Of a stretch of 64,000 bases of DNA, positions 63,021-64,000 are shown piece after piece (positions within the stretch are counted from its first letter, which is position 1; every line of letters starts with the position of its first letter). Origin of the DNA: Stenotrophomonas maltophilia. GTDB taxonomy: Bacteria; Pseudomonadota; Gammaproteobacteria; Xanthomonadales; Xanthomonadaceae. Made by a program: the position numbers and the translations under genes. Under the pieces are notes generated by a model, which was given only the letters and a program-made list of their open reading frames with translations, had not been told where the DNA came from and searched no databases. The DNA is taken from positions 3,671,001 to 3,735,000 of the forward strand of contig NZ_CP154630.1 in assembly GCF_039555535.1 (NCBI RefSeq). The letters run 5' to 3'.

Positions 63021-63382
63021 CAGGCCACCAGCTCGTTGATCCGCGCGATCAGTTCATCCTCGCGCGGCGGCTTGACGATGTAGTCGGCCGCGCCCTGGCG
63101 CAGGCCCCAGGCCTTGTCGGTTTCCATCGCTTTGGTGCTGACGATGATCACCGGGATGTGCTTGATCGCTGCGTCACGGGCCATCGCCCGGGTCGCCTGG
63201 AAGCCGCTCATGCCGGGCAGGACCACGTCCATCAGCACCAGCTGTGGCGCCTGGTCACGCACCAGCTGCAGTCCATCCTCGGCGTTGTCCGCTTCCAGCA
63301 CCTCGTGGCCGGCACGGCGCAGCCACTGGGTGAACACCGCGCGGTCGGTCGGTGAATCCTCGATCAGAACGATACGAGCCAT
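63020..63382 (-). CDS. pilH: Response regulator PilH
   Basis: 120 residues, a single receiver domain. The acidic pair is VLIEDSPTDRAV, the phosphoacceptor lies in LVLMDVVLPGMSG (Asp near 52), the Thr/Ser in IIVSTKAM and the Lys in YIVKPPRED. In Pseudomonas PilH promotes pilus retraction and competes with PilG for phosphate from ChpA. It lies 18 bases after pilG. Confidence 0.95.
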   Translation of the reverse strand: MARIVLIEDSPTDRAVFTQWLRRAGHEVLEADNAEDGLQLVRDQAPQLVLMDVVLPGMSGFQATRAMARDAAIKHIPVIIVSTKAMETDKAWGLRQGAADYIVKPPREDELIARINELVA

Positions 63383-63400
63383 TGTGCCTTTCCCCCCTGG

Positions 63401-63802
63401 TCAGGCGTTGACGTATGTGCGGATGGCACCCAGCAGTTCTTCACGCGTGAAAGGCTTCGTCAGGTATTGCTCCGAGCCGACGATGCGTCCCCGCGCCTTG
63501 TCGAACAGCCCATCCTTGGACGAGAGCATGATGACCGGGGTCGCCTTGAACAGCTGGTTGCCCTTGATCAGCGCGCAGGTCTGGTACCCGTCCAGGCGCG
63601 GCATCATGATGTCGACGAAGATGATCTGCGGTTGCTGGTCTGCGATCTTCGCAAGCGCTTCGAAGCCGTCGGTGGCGGTGACCACCTCGCAGCCTTCGCG
63701 CTTGAGCAGCGTTTCCGCAGTCCTGCGGATGGTCTTCGAATCATCGATGACCATCACCCGGAGTCCTGCGAGTTCCCCGCCCGCAGTCGTGTTTTCAGTC
63801 AT
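63401..63802 (-). CDS. pilG: Response regulator PilG
   Basis: 133 residues, a single receiver domain: VMVIDDSKTIRRTAETLL, IIFVDIMMPRLDGYQ (Asp near 60), VIMLSSKDGLFDKAR and YLTKPFTREELLGAI. PilG is the output that promotes pilus extension and cAMP signalling in Pseudomonas. First gene of the cluster, with a likely promoter at 63858-63887. Confidence 0.95.
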   Translation of the reverse strand: MTENTTAGGELAGLRVMVIDDSKTIRRTAETLLKREGCEVVTATDGFEALAKIADQQPQIIFVDIMMPRLDGYQTCALIKGNQLFKATPVIMLSSKDGLFDKARGRIVGSEQYLTKPFTREELLGAIRTYVNA

Positions 63803-63857
63803 TGCCTATCCCCAAGCGCACGGCCCGATCTCTGGCGGGGGCCGCTACGAAAGCGTA

Positions 63858-63887
63858 TCTATATCGCACTTTCCGCGCCCGCTTCAA
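63858..63887 (-). promoter_or_regulatory. Candidate promoter of the pil-chp cluster
   Basis: On the minus strand TTGAAG (63882-63887) and TATAGA (63858-63863) are 18 bp apart, about 56 bases before the pilG ATG. The remaining stretch to the window edge (63888-64000) shows no convincing gene; an ATG frame from 63940 stays open to the end but is too short to judge. Confidence 0.55.
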
Positions 63888-64000
63888 GGCCGCCCCACGG
63901 CGTGGGGCATGGAGGCCCCTGAACGTGACGGGTTTCGCAATGACTGCGCGAGCGCCCGGCGGACGCAGCGTTGCAGTACGGCGGGGAGGCGCGCGACCGG

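Overview
The window reads as chromosomal DNA of a Stenotrophomonas of the S. maltophilia group (Xanthomonadaceae). The base composition is very GC-rich, long antisense open frames shadow most genes, several intergenic spaces carry GTAG-headed palindromes of the SMAG type, and the gene set (PilG/H/I/J-ChpA type IV pilus signalling, a metX-metB-hom methionine operon, large TonB receptors) fits. I see no prophage, integrase, insertion sequence, CRISPR array, rRNA or tRNA.

Layout. 0.1-1.5 kb: MdtD-like drug efflux pump. 2.0-9.2 kb: two tandem beta-propeller hybrid sensor kinases, divergent from a yceI-cytochrome b561-yceI operon (9.4-11.2 kb). 11.3-14.2 kb: glutaredoxin-like protein, L-serine dehydratase, secreted alpha/beta hydrolase. 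14.3-17.8 kb: leftward metX-metB-hom operon behind a clear SAM-I riboswitch with its own promoter. 17.9-27.1 kb: M23 peptidase, prfC, hemolysin III-like membrane protein, AsmA-like protein, CBS protein, glycosyltransferase, mtgA, hslO. 27.2-31.2 kb: exported protein and a TonB receptor. 31.4-36.1 kb: TetR regulator divergent from an alpha/beta hydrolase-FadE-thioesterase fatty-acid operon. 36.6-42 kb: DUF1304 protein, transporter, serine hydrolase, SDR/LysR pair. 42-45 kb: histone H1-like protein, gcvH, gcvT. 45-49.5 kb: leftward nfeD, SPFH, Mpo1-like, ynfA, mazG, cysQ, nudE, divergent from bioA-rsmE. 52-63.8 kb: pilG-pilH-pilI-pilJ-chpA-chpB-chpC, lacking pilK and with a CheB-like protein that has lost catalytic residues.

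The most unusual structure lies between genes. Three of the nine convergent gene pairs are separated by 505, 504 and 506 bp of giant imperfect palindrome. Each holds two inverted copies of a unit of about 100 bp. A unit is a stem of 23-27 bp, whose sequence differs in every copy but is almost perfectly self-complementary, closing on a core of exactly 52 bp with two further hairpins whose stems covary while the loops stay constant. This looks like a conserved folded nucleic acid, not ordinary repeat decay.

Other points worth attention are a duplicated CCATACT-N4-AGTATGG operator with an apparently leaderless start in front of the fatty-acid operon, the degenerate ChpB with missing PilK, stop codons supplied by SMAG repeats, and twin 20-mers upstream of the histone-like gene.
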